Positions 22,046 through 33,745 of a stretch of 64,000 nt of DNA are shown piece after piece. The notes below the pieces were generated by a model. That model worked only from the letters and a program-made list of their open reading frames with translations, did not search any database and was not told where the DNA came from. The stretch is from Flaccisagitta enflata. Taxonomy: Eukaryota; Chaetognatha; Sagittoidea; Aphragmophora. The position numbers and the translations under genes were made by a program. The stretch covers positions 44,144,001 to 44,208,000 of the forward strand of contig OZ231126.1 in assembly GCA_965153355.1 (NCBI GenBank), read 5' to 3'. Position 1 is the stretch's first letter. Each line of letters begins with the position of its first letter.

Positions 22046-22540
22046 TTCAGTGCAATCAATACATACAATTGCTTTTGATTTGATCTAATAAAAAAAAGAT
22101 TTGCAGTGATTAAAGACAAAAGTTTGGTGAAAACCGACCAATGCTTACGACTTTTTTTCTCACGGCGACACTCGCCATTACTGGTACCTTATGTGGAGTG
22201 ACTAATCATCAGTTAGACGTGTAAGACTCAAGTAGATTTGATTTCAAAGAAAGTTCGAAGCTTTTATTTTGCTCATGGATATGAAGTACTTCTGATCATC
22301 CTGGGTTGCATTGTTAAGAGAGGCAAAAATTGAGAAATTGTTGGATTTTTTTCTTTGCCATGATTAATTGGTTTTATAATTCTGTTTGCGAGTTGAGAGT
22401 TTCTCCAAAGTCAGAAAACGAACACGTTTTGTGAAAAATACGGTCCTATACTCATATAGGTTATAGCTTATTTTGGAAGAATCAGGGGTTGGTGACAGGC
22501 TGGTGAAGTATTGTGGTCAAAATAGGTACTGTAATAAGTT
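22046..22540. other. Unassigned
   Basis: AT-rich, no supported feature. Confidence 0.35.
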
Positions 22541-22544
22541 AAGG

Positions 22545-22885
22545 CGAATGGCAAATGCTTATACGGCTACCCAAGTCATGCACGGGTGGGCAGGGGCAGA
22601 TATGCACACTAGTCGCAAATTCGTTAACATGGTCAGCGGTACCCGACGCCCCTATGTTAGTGTATGTGGGGATAAAATGAAGAGGTAGGCAGCTGCCCCG
22701 GAGGGACCGATGACCTATGATTCCACTGATTTGTTGTTGCCAGAGAGGATTGATCTGGGCCTGGAGGAGATTTTGACAAATGAGGGTTTGAGAAGCTGAT
22801 TGAGAGCTGTTTGAGATGTCTGATTGGGGTTTGAGAGGCTTCTATCTGGATCTGAGATCAGATCTGAGATCTGAGAAAAAAAGAA
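22545..22885 (+). mobile_element. CGACT-hairpin left end joined to GC-hairpin module
   Basis: ACGGCTACCCAAGTCATGCA then CGGGTGGGCAGGGGCAG, then TAGTCGCAAATTCGTTAACA with TGGTCAGCGGTACCCGACGC, then GGCAGCTGCCCCGGAGGGAC then CGATGACCTATG. A decayed minisatellite (GATTGGGGTTTGAGAGGC type) runs to about 22880. The right end is missing. Confidence 0.7.
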
Positions 22886-23299
22886 AAGAAAAAAAATCAG
22901 ACTATTGTTTCAATATACAGACTTCAAGAAAACATGCAAATCATTTGTTTTCATTTTCGAAATGCAATTAGTTAAAATCAAGGATTATAGAGAACATCCC
23001 AATTTATCAAACATAAAAAAATGAGCATCAAATTCTGATCTTGACCTAATTTTTTCAAAAACACATTTTTAAAAGAATAGATGAATGAATGAATGTTAGG
23101 CTTAAAATCTTGAAAATTCAGGTGCGTGCTAAGAACATCAAAGTATTTTTAACATGTACAACAAGAACAATATAAAAATATATCAAGATTAATGATTCTA
23201 TCATAAAAGGAAGTTCATAGGACTATCAGATGCGTTTTAGATTTGCGAGGACGCACATAAAAAGCTGTATCAGACATTTTTGCCTAAATTATGTATAGC
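22886..23299. other. Unassigned AT-rich sequence
   Basis: A GATTTGCGAGGACGCACATA then AAAAAG scrap at 23239-23263 resembles a CGACT-family right end. Otherwise nothing recognised. Confidence 0.4.
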
Positions 23300-23304
23300 A
23301 ATAA

Positions 23305-23500
23305 AGCACTTTAGTTGCGAACACGCTTTGTCCGTCGGTCCGTCGGTCCGTTGGACTGTTGTTCCGTGGCGATCCAGTCGAAAATTGAAAAAAAAGCGTC
23401 TTACTTTTTGTGCATGTTTGAGTGTGGGCCGTGGGGGGGGGGGGGGTTGATGAGGGTTGGACGCCCCTGCCCACCCGGACGCAACGATATTGTGACCCCG
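23305..23500 (-). mobile_element. CGACT-hairpin family copy, minus orientation
   Basis: TTTAGTTGCGAACACG, then CTTTGTCCGTCGGTCCGTCG and a G-rich stretch, ending CCCCTGCCCACCCGGACGCA. Confidence 0.65.
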
Positions 23501-23507
23501 CTTTACT

Positions 23508-23509
23508 TT

Positions 23510-23605
<96 letters not shown>
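23508..23605. repeat. (GT)n microsatellite
   Basis: About 95 bp of GT with one TTTG break near 23520. Confidence 0.97.
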
Positions 23606-23654
23606 CCTTTCTGGCCAAAACTGTAGCTAGCAAGGAGATAAGGCAGTCGGGTGT

Positions 23655-26045
23655 GTCAATATGCAAAAGGTTTTTTGATCAGATCATCATCATCATCAGG
23701 GAGTGTTAGGACATTAAATCTAAGACGCTTACCGTTTTTCTTTTTTCAAATTTCATTTGTCTTCCGTTTTTTTCTAAATTCCTATTTAGCCCCTTATTTG
23801 TATATTGTACAGTACGAGAATCAAAGAACTGGGTAACTGGAGGGAAGCCATATCTGTAAAACGGCTAGGATTCATGATCAAATTTTTTACCACAAAATGC
23901 ACCTATAGGTGTACTATGATGTTTAAGGTTTTGGAGCCATTCCAACAAATTCATTTTTTTTTGTCCAAAATTTTTTTTTCTGTTTTTGGCGGATTTTGAC
24001 TACAAAAATTACACTAAAAGAAAATTCTTTCATATGTATGTTAGTTAGATACGTTAACACACATTTCATTTTTTGTTGGGGATTTTCCACCAATTTTTGT
24101 GGCTATGGCACCCAAAACTCAAAAAACACAAAAAGTGGGATATTTCCAAAGATTTTCAATAAAATCCCTTGATTTTTGGTGTGGTAGTAGTTTTAGGATT
24201 CACTAATAAGTGTGCAAAATTTCAGCTCTTAAAATGAATTTTTGATATGGTTATGAAATTTTAAATTTTTCACAAAATGCAATGTAGGACGATTTTTGGT
24301 CAAAAATTTTTTTTTCAAATAAAAAGATTTTGCCAATTGTTATTTTTTGATAAAATAAATAACAAATTAAGAGTTTCTAAAAAATTTTTTGAACTAGCCC
24401 TCTTAGAAAAATTTTTTTTTTTCAAAATTTGTGAAAATGACCCATTTTTTGAAGTTGAATAAAAACTGTTCCTGTCATCCGATCATGTTCATTTTTTGTG
24501 GAGTTGTTACCTGTTATCTACCCTAACTTCACCTAAAATTTTAGCTCCCTGCGACTAACGGTTGCAGAGATATTGACGTTCAAAGTTACTTTGTCAGAGC
24601 AAAATCAGCAAAATTGGCATTTTGGCCATTTTTAAGCTTGCATGAAATTGTATTTTTTCCTTCACACACCTCCATTTTGGCTGAAGTTACTCATGTTTAT
24701 GCATATATTCATATTGCAAAATTTCACACTTGTCAGTCAAGCCGTTTTACAGTTATGGTGGTCCAAAGTTTCAAAAAATGCAAATTTTTCAATTAAATCT
24801 TAGGCGGAAAAATCAGCAAAAATTTCAAAAAAAGGTCTCCAAGGGGTCTAAAATTAGAAATAATTTTATTTTCCAACTCAAAACCCTGATGAAAGCTTTT
24901 TTAAAATTTTTGAAAAATTTTCTGTAGTTTTTTGTTGAAAAATTTGCATTTTTGAAACTTTGACCACTCTACTGTAAACAGCTGACTGACAAGAAGTGTA
25001 ATTTTGCAGAGCCATATGAGCATGAAGCAATTCAGCCAAAAAGAAGGTGTGAGGAAAAAATACAATTGTCTGAAAGCTCAAAAATGGCGGAATTACTGTT
25101 TTATTTATTTTTGCTCTGACAAAAATCTAACACGAGAACCGTGTCTTCTCCGCAGCCATTAATGCAGTGAGCTCAGTGCTAGGTGAGGATCAGGTAGTGA
25201 CAGTACTCATAAACAAGTGTCAGGATGACAGGTGAAACCCTTATTCAACTTCAAAAAAAATAGTCATTTACAAATGAAAAAAATTTTTTCTAAGAGGGCT
25301 GGTTCAAAATTTAGAAACTCTTTAGTTTGTTATTTGTTTTATCAAAATAACTATTGTCATTTATTGAAAAATTTTGACAAAAACTATCTACATTACATTT
25401 TAATGAAATTTAAATTTATAACCATATCAAAATTCATTTAAAGAACAAATTTTATGCACTTGTTGAATCTAAAACCATACCACATCAAGAGTCAGGGATT
25501 TTATTGAAAATATTAAATATCAACTGTGTTTTTTGGTTTATGCCATAACCACAAAAATTGACGGAAAATCCCTAGCAAAAATGAAATTTGTGTAGTCTAA
25601 CTAACGTGCATGAAATTTTTTTAGTGTGTTTTTATTGGTTAAAATCGGCCAAACAGAAAACTGGACAAAAAATGTTGTTGGAATATCTAAAACCTTTGGC
25701 AACATAGTACGCTATGTATACATTTTGTAGTAAATTGATCATGAAGCCTAGCCGTTTTGCAGATATGGCTTCCCTCCAGTTACCCAGTTCTTTGATTCTC
25801 GTACTGTAGTGCAGCTGGTTTTGCACCTGGATTATTGATGATAAGAAAAAAAATCAAAATCCATTGGTTTTCTTATTCCTTATATTGAGGAAAATTAGTG
25901 AAAATCTTCTGCTTTTATACAAGAAGACTTAGTAATAGAAAAAAATATAATTTTTTAAATAATATATCGGTTTTATTTTCAACAAAACTTGGTACAGTTG
26001 CTAGAAGTACATATATTTTTGACAATATTTACATGCGCTAAAAAA
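23655..26045 (+). repeat. Interspersed repeat C, split by a 2-kb insertion
   Basis: 23655-23809 and 25807-25930 together match the uninterrupted copy at 15883-16142. Part of the 3' side continues to about 26045 with CATATATTTTTGACAA. Confidence 0.8.
23810..25806. mobile_element. 1997-bp foldback element with TA duplication
   Basis: The ends CAGTACGAGAATCAAAGAAC then TGGGTAACTGGAGGGAAGCC (left) and the exact mirror (right) continue as inverted arms through nearly the whole element. Matched pairs include CATTTTGGCCATTTTTAAGC (24617) against the CAAAAATGGCGG region near 25080, and TTGATATGGTTATGAAATTT (24241) against AAATTTATAACCATATCAAA (25412). Only about 100 bp near 24810-24910 looks unpaired. 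TA flanks both ends (23808-23809, 25807-25808). The ends and TA site fit Tc1/mariner-type mobilisation. There is no transposase frame. Confidence 0.85.
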
Positions 26046-26059
26046 ATAAAAAATGAGTG

Positions 26060-26262
26060 AAATTGAAAAAATTAATGTAATTGTCAGAGATCCGGATCCG
26101 GAACCGGATCTAGAGCCAGATGCGATGGACGCGGTAATTATGCAGGGACGTGGGCGCGGAGGCGATCAGAGCTGTGAGTCTCATAGGAAACGCGGACCCG
26201 GAGCCGGTTGCAATTGTGCAACCCAAGACGCGGACGCGGACGCGGCCGCGGTTATCTCAAAC
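26060..26262 (+). repeat. GC-rich hexamer-like patch
   Basis: GGATCCGGAACCGGATC, GACGCGGTAATTATG, GGACGTGGGCGCGGAGGCGA, ACGCGGACCCGGAGCCGG and ACGCGGACGCGGACGCGGCC form degenerate CGCGGA-type units. A similar patch is at 28615-28780, also next to a piece of repeat C. Confidence 0.6.
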
Positions 26263-26745
26263 TTTCTTTCCAATTCCTTTTTTTCTGTCTACCTTTTTTT
26301 TCTTCCTCATTTTTTCTTTCTTCCTCTTCTTTCTCTCTGCCTTTCTTTCTTTCACTCATTGTTTGCTTGTTTCATCGTTTCTGATTATGTTTTTTTACTT
26401 TGTTTCCCAAACTGTCCCTTTTTATATTTTTTTTTCTTTCCTTCAATTTTCCCTTTACTTTTTCTCTCGTCTTTTCCCTTTGTTTTCCTTCAGTTCTTTT
26501 TTTCTTTCTTACTTTACGTTTGCCAAACGTCCCATTTTCTTTCTGTCTATTTTCCTTTCTTTCTATTTTCCTTTTTTCATGTTTCCTTTTTTTCTTTTTT
26601 TTTCCTCTTTTTCTTTCTTTCTGTTTTTCTTTCTATCTTCCCACTTTCCTGTCTGTCCCTGTTTTCCTTCTCTCCGTTTTTCTTTTTTTCCATTTTCTTT
26701 CTTTCTTTCTGTCTTTCTTTCTCCCTTTCTCTCTCTCTCTCTCTT

Positions 26746-26818
<73 letters not shown>

Positions 26819-26862
26819 GCTCTCTCTCTCTCTCTTTCTCTTTCTTTTGGCTTGAGCTGAAG
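26262..26862. repeat. Long pyrimidine tract ending in (CT)n
   Basis: About 600 bp of T/C-rich TTTCTTTC-like sequence; 26719-26850 is nearly pure CT with a few TTTC and TGCT breaks. Overlapping Phe/Leu/Ser frames here are not genes. Confidence 0.95.
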
Positions 26863-26879
26863 GAAACGAAAGTCCTATA

Positions 26880-27420
26880 TGAGAACACAAGAGGACTTTG
26901 GATTGTCATTCCGTTCGTCCGTCCGTTCGTCCGTTCGTCCCCCAGTGCCCTCTCAGGCCTGAAATCTGCCCCTTTCAGGCCTGAAATTTGCCCTCTCCAG
27001 GCCTGAAGTCTCTTCTCAGGCCTTGGTCTGCCCTCGGCCTTTAATCTGCACCCTCCCAGGCCTGAAATCTGTCCTCTCTGGCCTTGGGAATCTGCTCTCC
27101 CACAGGTGGGGCTGGGGGCAGATTTCAGGTGTGAGAGGGTATTCAGGCACAGAAAAAGGAAGAGGGGAGATTTCAGGCCTGAGAGGGCCTGGGGGGGTCG
27201 AACAGACGGACGAACGGACGAGCGAACGGACAAAAGTCCCCTGTGTTCTACAGGACCGTCCCCTTGGGCCGCTACGTGCTCCTCTCACTCATTCACAATC
27301 ATGCAAGCAGAGACATGATATCCATGACCACATATTGCCCAGCAGCCTGAAGGGACAGAGTCCTGTAAGACACAGAGAGGGAATCTGTCTGTCCGTCCGT
27401 CCATCCCCCCCTGCCCTACT
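26880..27420. mobile_element. GC-hairpin family element(s) with CAGGCCTGAAATC minisatellite
   Basis: GTTCGTCCGTCCGTTCGTCC tetramers, then 20-21-bp CCCTCTCAGGCCTGAAATCT units. At 27110 the units invert to AGATTTCAGGCCTGAGAGGG, followed by CGGACGAACGGACGAGCGAA and CCTGTGTTCTACAGGACC. A second partial module follows with AGTCCTGTAAGACACAGAGA then (GTCC)n at 27358-27405. The inversion makes it a foldback. Confidence 0.75.
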
Positions 27421-27835
27421 AAAGCCTAAGTCTCCTTTGGTGCCCAAATCCAAACTTTGTATAGCTGAAATCAATAAAAATGGTCAAATCCAGCCAAAAT
27501 GGGCCAATCCAGGCAAAATGGCCTAAGACCAGGTAAAATGGGCCTTATCTGGCTAGAAAACCTGAATTCTGGCCTGATTTCTATCATCTTGGCCCCTTAA
27601 ACTTAGATTCTGGCTCCAAAAACCCACATCCAAGCCTTAGAGACCCAGATCCTGACCTTTGGGACCCAGATTCTGACCTTCAAGACCTGGGTGCTGGCCT
27701 GGAAGACCTAAATCCTAGCCTCAGAGGACCAAATTCTGACCTCAGAAACTGAAATCCTTGCCTCTGAGACCAAGAAGTGGTCTCTGAGGCCCAGATTCTG
27801 GCCTCAGAGACCCAGATCCTGGCAGTCTTTGTGAG
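27421..27835. repeat. Degenerate ~20-bp minisatellite
   Basis: AAAATGGCCCAAATCC-like units pass into CCCAGATTCTGGCCTYAGAG-like units. Confidence 0.7.
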
Positions 27836-28129
27836 CAGTGCCTCAGCAACCTACAAACTATACAAAAATGGCAAAGTGCATTATTCCATATTTTACTTTG
27901 TCAGTTCTCCTTAATATTCAATGAAAATTTGAATAACAGGGCATCTGGACAGAAAGGCGAGCCATAGGAGACGAGATGGAGCGGACAACGGATGGACAGA
28001 CGGACAGGTTACCTGTGATCTGCAAGGACTTACAAATGTGGGAGCGCCGCCCTGCTCCTCTCCTTCATCACTTCCTACTCAAGCAGACACTGAGTGCCCT
28101 TCTGACCACTACTGCCACTTTGGGCTGCT

Positions 28130-28346
28130 ATTTTTCTTCCTTCCTTCCTTTCTTTCTTCTTCCTTCCTTTCTTTCTTCCTCCTTCCTTTCTTTCTTCTTT
28201 TCTTTTTCTTTTTTTCGCTTTCCTTCTTCCTTTCTCTCTTTCTTTTTTTTCTTTCTTTCTTTTTTTTCACTTTTTCATTCTTTTAATCTTTCATTCTCTC
28301 TTTTATTCCTTCATTCTTTCATTCTTTCATTCTTTCATTCTTTCAT

Positions 28347-28378
<32 letters not shown>

Positions 28379-28555
28379 TTTTTCTTTCAAAATTGTAGGC
28401 TTGTGTTTTTTTGTTGTCTTTTTTGACATTCTTTCACTCTTCCATTCATTCATTCATTCTCCCATTCATGAATTCATTCATGCATTCATCCATGCATTCA
28501 TTTATTCATTCATTCATTCATTCATTCATTCATTCATTCATTCATTCTTTGTTTT
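28130..28555. repeat. Pyrimidine tract, (TTTC)n and (ATTC)n
   Basis: TTCC/TTTC-rich at 28130-28385, with CATTCTTT units from 28270, then an (ATTC)n block at 28435-28548. Confidence 0.95.
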
Positions 28556-28609
28556 TGTCGTTTTAAACTATAGAATAGTCATTGAAGGTAATTAGATAAA
28601 AAAAAATCA

Positions 28610-28935
28610 CTAGATAAGACGCAGATGTGGAAATGACGCGGAAGCGGCAAAAAATCCAGGAGGCGGAGGTGGAGCCGGAGGTGGAATTTTAGGCAGGGAG
28701 GACGCCGAACCGGAACTGGGGGGGAAAAGGAAGTCTAAAGACGCGGAATGGATTGGAGCCGGCACTTTCCTTGGTGGATAAGGAGTGGTCGCGGGGTGAT
28801 ATTTACCGCGACCAAGGCCTCTGGTAATTGTAATTAGTGACTCCATACTCCCTAATGATGATGATGAGCTGATCAGAAGACCTTTTGCAAATTGACACAC
28901 CCGAATAAGGCAGTTGTCATTGTGGCTAGGCGTCA
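28610..28935 (-). repeat. GCGGA patch and reverse end of repeat C
   Basis: GACGCGGAAGCGGC, AGGCGGAGGTGGAGCCGGAG and CGCGGAATGG occur at 28618-28760. CTAATGATGATGATGAGCTG then ATCAGAAGACCTTTTGCAAA and TTGACACACCCG lie at 28851-28903, the reverse of the repeat C left end. The Pro-rich frame over this stretch is a by-product. Confidence 0.6.
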
Positions 28936-29344
28936 ATATTTTAAGTAGGAGGAGTCACAGATAATTTTGAGTAGGAGATGGGGAAAGACTTGGTGGGCGC
29001 TATGCAGGCAGGATAACATCTAGAGGGCTGTGGTGGGACCAATAGATGACTTTTTGATCCTTTGATGTACTTGAGCGGACTAGCTGATGACTTCTGTATC
29101 TGATCAATACGATCAATACGCCTAAACTGGATTTCCAACTGTCATCTTGGTCACCATTTTCGAGCTCAGCTGCAGCAGTCGGACCTTTATCATGGGCAGA
29201 CAGGCACTTTCATGCAATATTTTCTGGCTGACATATCTGGGCCGACGGAGATAGGTAGTAATGGCTCAATTCTGAATTTTCTGCATTATGTCAAGTGTAC
29301 TATCTGGGGAGTGGACAAAACAGACAGACCCATACTCAAAGATT

Positions 29345-29349
<5 letters not shown>
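28936..29349. other. Unassigned
   Basis: No supported gene. CGATCAATA is repeated twice near 29102. Confidence 0.35.

Positions 29350-29423
<74 letters not shown>
29350..29423. repeat. (GA)n microsatellite
   Basis: About 74 bp of pure GA, followed by A/G-rich sequence to about 29610. Confidence 0.97.
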
Positions 29424-29426
<3 letters not shown>

Positions 29427-29639
29427 GTAAAAAAGTGAGAAGGATGAATAATACGGAGAAAGACGAATTAAAGAAAGATAGAAAGTTATGTGGGTAAGAA
29501 AAATGAATGAAAGAAAGGACTAACGATAGCATGAAAGAAGAATGAACGAAAAAGAAATCAAGATACTATGAAAGATGAAAGAAAGAGTAAAAAAAGCTAG
29601 AAAGATAGGGAACAAGGCCAAGTGGGCCAATAAGGTGCG

Positions 29640-29730
29640 ATGTGTGGATCGTCAAACGAATGCGTTACCAACCAACCGACCGACCAAAGGACACAGCCAG
29701 TTATAGAGGTGCTTTGTCGCACCTAAAAAC
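29640..29730 (+). mobile_element. CGACT-hairpin right end with variant stem
   Basis: ACCAACCAACCGACCGACCA, AAGGACACAGCCAGTTATAG, then stem AGGTGC-TTTGTC-GCACCT followed by AAAAA. Another left end (AAGGCCGGATACACGGGCCG) starts 6 bp later at 29733 and is cut short near 29770. Confidence 0.75.
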
Positions 29731-29770
29731 AGAAGGCCGGATACACGGGCCGAGGCGGTGCGCCGGCGTT

Positions 29771-30730
29771 ATTAATTCTTAGACCTATCCCTAGCTTTAT
29801 CACACTTATCCCAAGCTCTATTGACCTGACCGTGGATGAATATGATAATGAGTGAAAAGCCATGAAATAGTATGACTTCTTAGATCTATCCCGAGCTCTA
29901 TCAGACCTACTGTATCCCAAGATCTCCGAGACTTAACCATCAATGCAATGGATATGAGTTGAACAACATTACATTACAACCTGGGCCGAGCCGAGATATT
30001 CTGGGTTTGTTCCGCATTCTGAATGAAGGGTTGTATCGGGTTTTAACGGTATTTTGGTGCTCGGCCGGGATGGAACGATAAGGAGGTGATGGAGGAGGAG
30101 GAGGAGGTGTTGAACCCGTACAGACTAAAAGCCCGTTGACGCCATCATGTTTTTTGCTCTTTTACCCGACCTACGTTTGCGCCCTCTAGTCAATTCCCTT
30201 TTATCCCACGGTGGCGTTACTGGTCCTCTTCCTCTTCCCCAACATTTGCCCCCTACAATCCCCTACCTTTGAACATTGCCCATTCTCATAGGCAATCTTG
30301 CTGCTGCCCTGCTTTAATAAAGACCTGTCACTATCATCCTGATTTTTGTGCCATTTTTCCAGCCCAGACTCTAGTGGAGATATTTTGCCCAAAGAGGCCC
30401 AAAGAGAGTTATGAAACTGCCTCTGTAAGTGATAAGTCTACAGACATTACAGCTTTTGCTTGGGAGGTTTGTTTTGTGGGTGACCTTCCCGCTTCATCGC
30501 CATTTGGGTTGCAGAGGACGTCCCTGCCCAGTGGCAGATCTTGGAGACAGCCGTATCCTCAGAGACGACGTGAGTATCCTGCCATTGCCCGATGCCTAGC
30601 CCAGTTTTGGGTTTTGTTTGTCTGTTTGTCGCGTTTCTATAGAGGAGGAGGAGGAAGAAGAGTAGTGGCTAATGAAACAGTGAGTTGTGCATAGAGCAAT
30701 TACAACCAGGGGAGGAGTGCAGAAGATGTG
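29771..30730 (+). other. Non-repetitive-looking stretch, unassigned
   Basis: Lower repeat content than its surroundings. It contains a 141-codon frame at 30269-30694 without recognisable domain, and CTGCTTTAATAAAGACC near 30312, a poly(A)-signal-like word of the kind seen in LTRs. I could not find paired LTR copies, a primer site or a domain, so no call is made. 29785-29935 has two loose copies of TAGACCTATCCC...AGCTCTATC. Confidence 0.3.
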
Positions 30731-30734
30731 TGAA

Positions 30735-30920
30735 GACCCGCTTTGTCGGTCTGTTGGTCCGTCAGTCCATCCGTTGGTCCGTGGGTCTGTCTGTTTGTTA
30801 CTTTTTTTTGGCTTTTTGCAGTTTTTGGCTTCACTGCTCCTGCCCAATTGATCAAGTGGCCTCAAATACGGCTCCTGCCTACCCGCACTCTACTGGGGTA
30901 GCCGTGCATCCGGCCTTGTT
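30735..30920 (-). mobile_element. CGACT-hairpin family copy, minus orientation
   Basis: GACCCGCTTTGTCGGTCTGT, GGTCCGTCAGTCCATCCGTT, CACTGCTCCTGCCCAATTGA, GCTCCTGCCTACCCGCAC and GTAGCCGTGCATCCGGCCTT then GTT. The hairpin itself is lost at the left edge. Confidence 0.8.
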
Positions 30921-30960
30921 CAATTATATCTCAAAATATCCTCTGTGTATCCAAGCGCGC

Positions 30961-31638
<678 letters not shown>

Positions 31639-31791
31639 CATGATTGAGGACATCCCTTACATCTTTACCTATAAGCAATGAAATACAAATGATAAGGAAC
31701 AGCAAATGTGAAATTTAATAATGTCACTTTAATAACAGTCTTTATAGTTGATCCCACAGCTCAGCCCATTGCACAGAATTGGCTCTTATAT
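31639..31791 (+). repeat. ~150-bp direct repeat, copy 1
   Basis: CATGATTGAGGACATCCCTT...CACAGAATTGGCTCTTATA. It matches 32393-32532 with about a dozen small differences, including a 12-bp length change. Confidence 0.9.
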
Positions 31792-32392
31792 GCTTTTACC
31801 CTTCATAAGTTTTTAGTCCCTAAAAACACGATTGTTCCTGGCTATTTCAAGAATGAAACGTAAGCCAGTGGAGTGGTTCTTGCTTCATCGCAGCGAAATG
31901 AGAGATCGTCATTGGCATTGGCCTCAGTTGTTGCTCGTCGGTTGACATGCGGGAAGGAGGAGGTTATGATTGATAAGCAAAAAGCGGTAATGATTAAACG
32001 GTGTACAACATAGGAGTCATACGTAACTCGGCTCACCCGACGGAGCAGGTGCTGATGCCTGCACCGATGCCTGCACCGAGTATCCTCCAACGCTGCCTGC
32101 TGAATCCCAGGTCTTGTGCGCGGACAGAAACCGGTGACGCCAACACCGCTGGCGCTGCAGAACAGTTGAGATTTTGCGCGTTGAAGGGTAGCCTGTGATA
32201 CGCAACAATCACAATGTCTTGGCGGCTGCAGAAAGGCTAGAAACGGTGTTGTAAACACCATTTTTGTTTGAGAGATTGGAAAAGCTGACAGCGAGATCCG
32301 GAGCCAGACGTAATTTGTCGGATAGCAGACCACTCCAATTACTTTGGCAGTTTTGCACTGGTTAGAACACCAATGAAATCTTCATGATTGAG
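31792..32392 (-). other. ~600-bp segment between direct repeats, with a 163-codon frame
   Basis: A minus-strand frame runs 32333 to 31842 (163 codons) and a + strand frame covers 32001-32198. Codon content is more balanced than the microsatellite frames, but I recognise no motif. The sequence contains GATGCCTGCACC twice in tandem near 32055. Loose inverted words ACCACTCCA (32327) and TGGAGTGGT (31869) lie near the two sides. It may be a transposon remnant or an exon; neither is established. Confidence 0.3.
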
Positions 32393-32532
32393 GACATCCC
32401 TTACATCTTTACCTAAAAGCAATGAAATACAAATGATAAGGAACAGCGAATGTGAAATTTAATGTCGCTTTTAGAACAGTCTTTATAGTTGATCCCACAG
32501 CTCAGCGCATTGCACAGAATTGGCTCTTATAC
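32393..32532 (+). repeat. ~150-bp direct repeat, copy 2
   Basis: The second copy of the repeat at 31639-31791, offset 754 bp. Confidence 0.9.
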
Positions 32533-32720
32533 ATCATCCTTATTCATCATCCATCTGTTCTACTTTCAGATAGCTGCTCATTTAGGAGCGTATCCCTTCG
32601 TTAGCTGAACTCTATCTCTGGCAGGCTCTGCCTAGAGCATCATAAGGATATTTTTCTTTGGGTCTACGGAGAAGCCTGGACGTCTCTGGAAGGTAGAAAG
32701 CTTGCAAGATCTGGCCTCCT

Positions 32721-32721
<1 letters not shown>

Positions 32722-32800
<79 letters not shown>

Positions 32801-32870
32801 CAGAGACAGAGACAGACAAACTAACAGACTGATTAAAAGACAGATGAACACACAGACAGATTGAGAAAGA
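32722..32870. repeat. (GT)n then CAGA-rich patch
   Basis: 78 bp of GT, then CAGAGACAGAGACAGACAAA and CAGACTGATTAAAAGACAGA. Confidence 0.95.
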
Positions 32871-33119
32871 AACATTGACGCGAACAACTCTCTGATAATA
32901 ATCTCATTACAAATGGAGAGAAATGAAGTCTTTCTTCTTAATTCAAAAACTAAACTACTAATTAAACTTCTATGTCTTACTGTTCCGTCCCCGACACGGA
33001 ACTGCAATGAATCAAATTTTACCGACACACAGCGGAAAATGGTGTTGTTGTTGCGCCCCCCGGCACAGTGAATTTCCGCCATTTTACGCTCAGGCCAGAT
33101 TACAACCAAGGATTTAAAG

Positions 33120-33570
33120 AAACAAGCCCAAGAGGGCAACAGTCGCGTGCGTCTGGAAATGACAAACAAAAGAGTTCCTCCCGCCAAGGCCGCGCGCCAT
33201 GTATTGATACAATGTCGATACAATATCGATACAATATTGATACAATACAATACCCAAAATACCATAAAATACCCAGAGATAACCAAAAATACCCAAAGAT
33301 ACCTAAAAATACCCAAATATACCCAAAAATACTCAAAAATACCTAAAAGTACCCGAAAATATCTGAAAGTACCCTTAAGTTCCTTAGGAACCTAGAATAA
33401 CTTAAATACCCTAAAGTACCCTAAAGTACCCTGAGATATCCTAGAGTACCTTAAATTACCTTAAAAAACCTCAAAAAGTTATAATTTTGAAAATGTGACC
33501 TACGGACGGACCGACGGACGGACCGACCGACACGGCAAGTAGTAGAGTCGCGTGCACGCGACTAAAAAGA
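33120..33570 (+). mobile_element. CGACT-hairpin family copy with AAAATACCCA array
   Basis: Right end: ACGGACGGACCGACGGACGG, ACCGACCGACACGGC, TAGAGTCGCGTGCACGCGAC then TAAAAAG, with a perfect 18-bp palindrome at 33545-33564. The middle (about 33240-33470) is a 10-11-bp array of AAAATACCCA/AAAGTACCCT units, parallel in layout to the AAGTCATTTT copies but with another unit. The left end is unclear; AACAGTCGCGTGCGTCTGG at 33139 may be its remnant. Confidence 0.75.
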
Positions 33571-33653
33571 TGATGAGGAACAAATACTTTGGGGTTAAAA
33601 ACTGTTACCGGTGCGCGGTCCATGTGAAGGAGACGACCGCACTAGTTTGTACC

Positions 33654-33730
<77 letters not shown>

Positions 33731-33745
33731 TGTGTGTGTGTTTAC
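33654..33745. repeat. (GT)n microsatellite
   Basis: About 90 bp of GT with one GAGT break near 33728. Confidence 0.97.

Noticed and set aside
26053-27006. 317-codon hydrophobic, membrane-like protein
   Set aside because: Phe/Leu/Ser runs come from a pyrimidine tract between two repeat patches. Apparent membrane segments are compositional.
30100-30600. Solo LTR with AATAAA at 30312
   Set aside because: No second LTR, no TG...CA borders with a target duplication, and no primer-binding site or polyprotein nearby.
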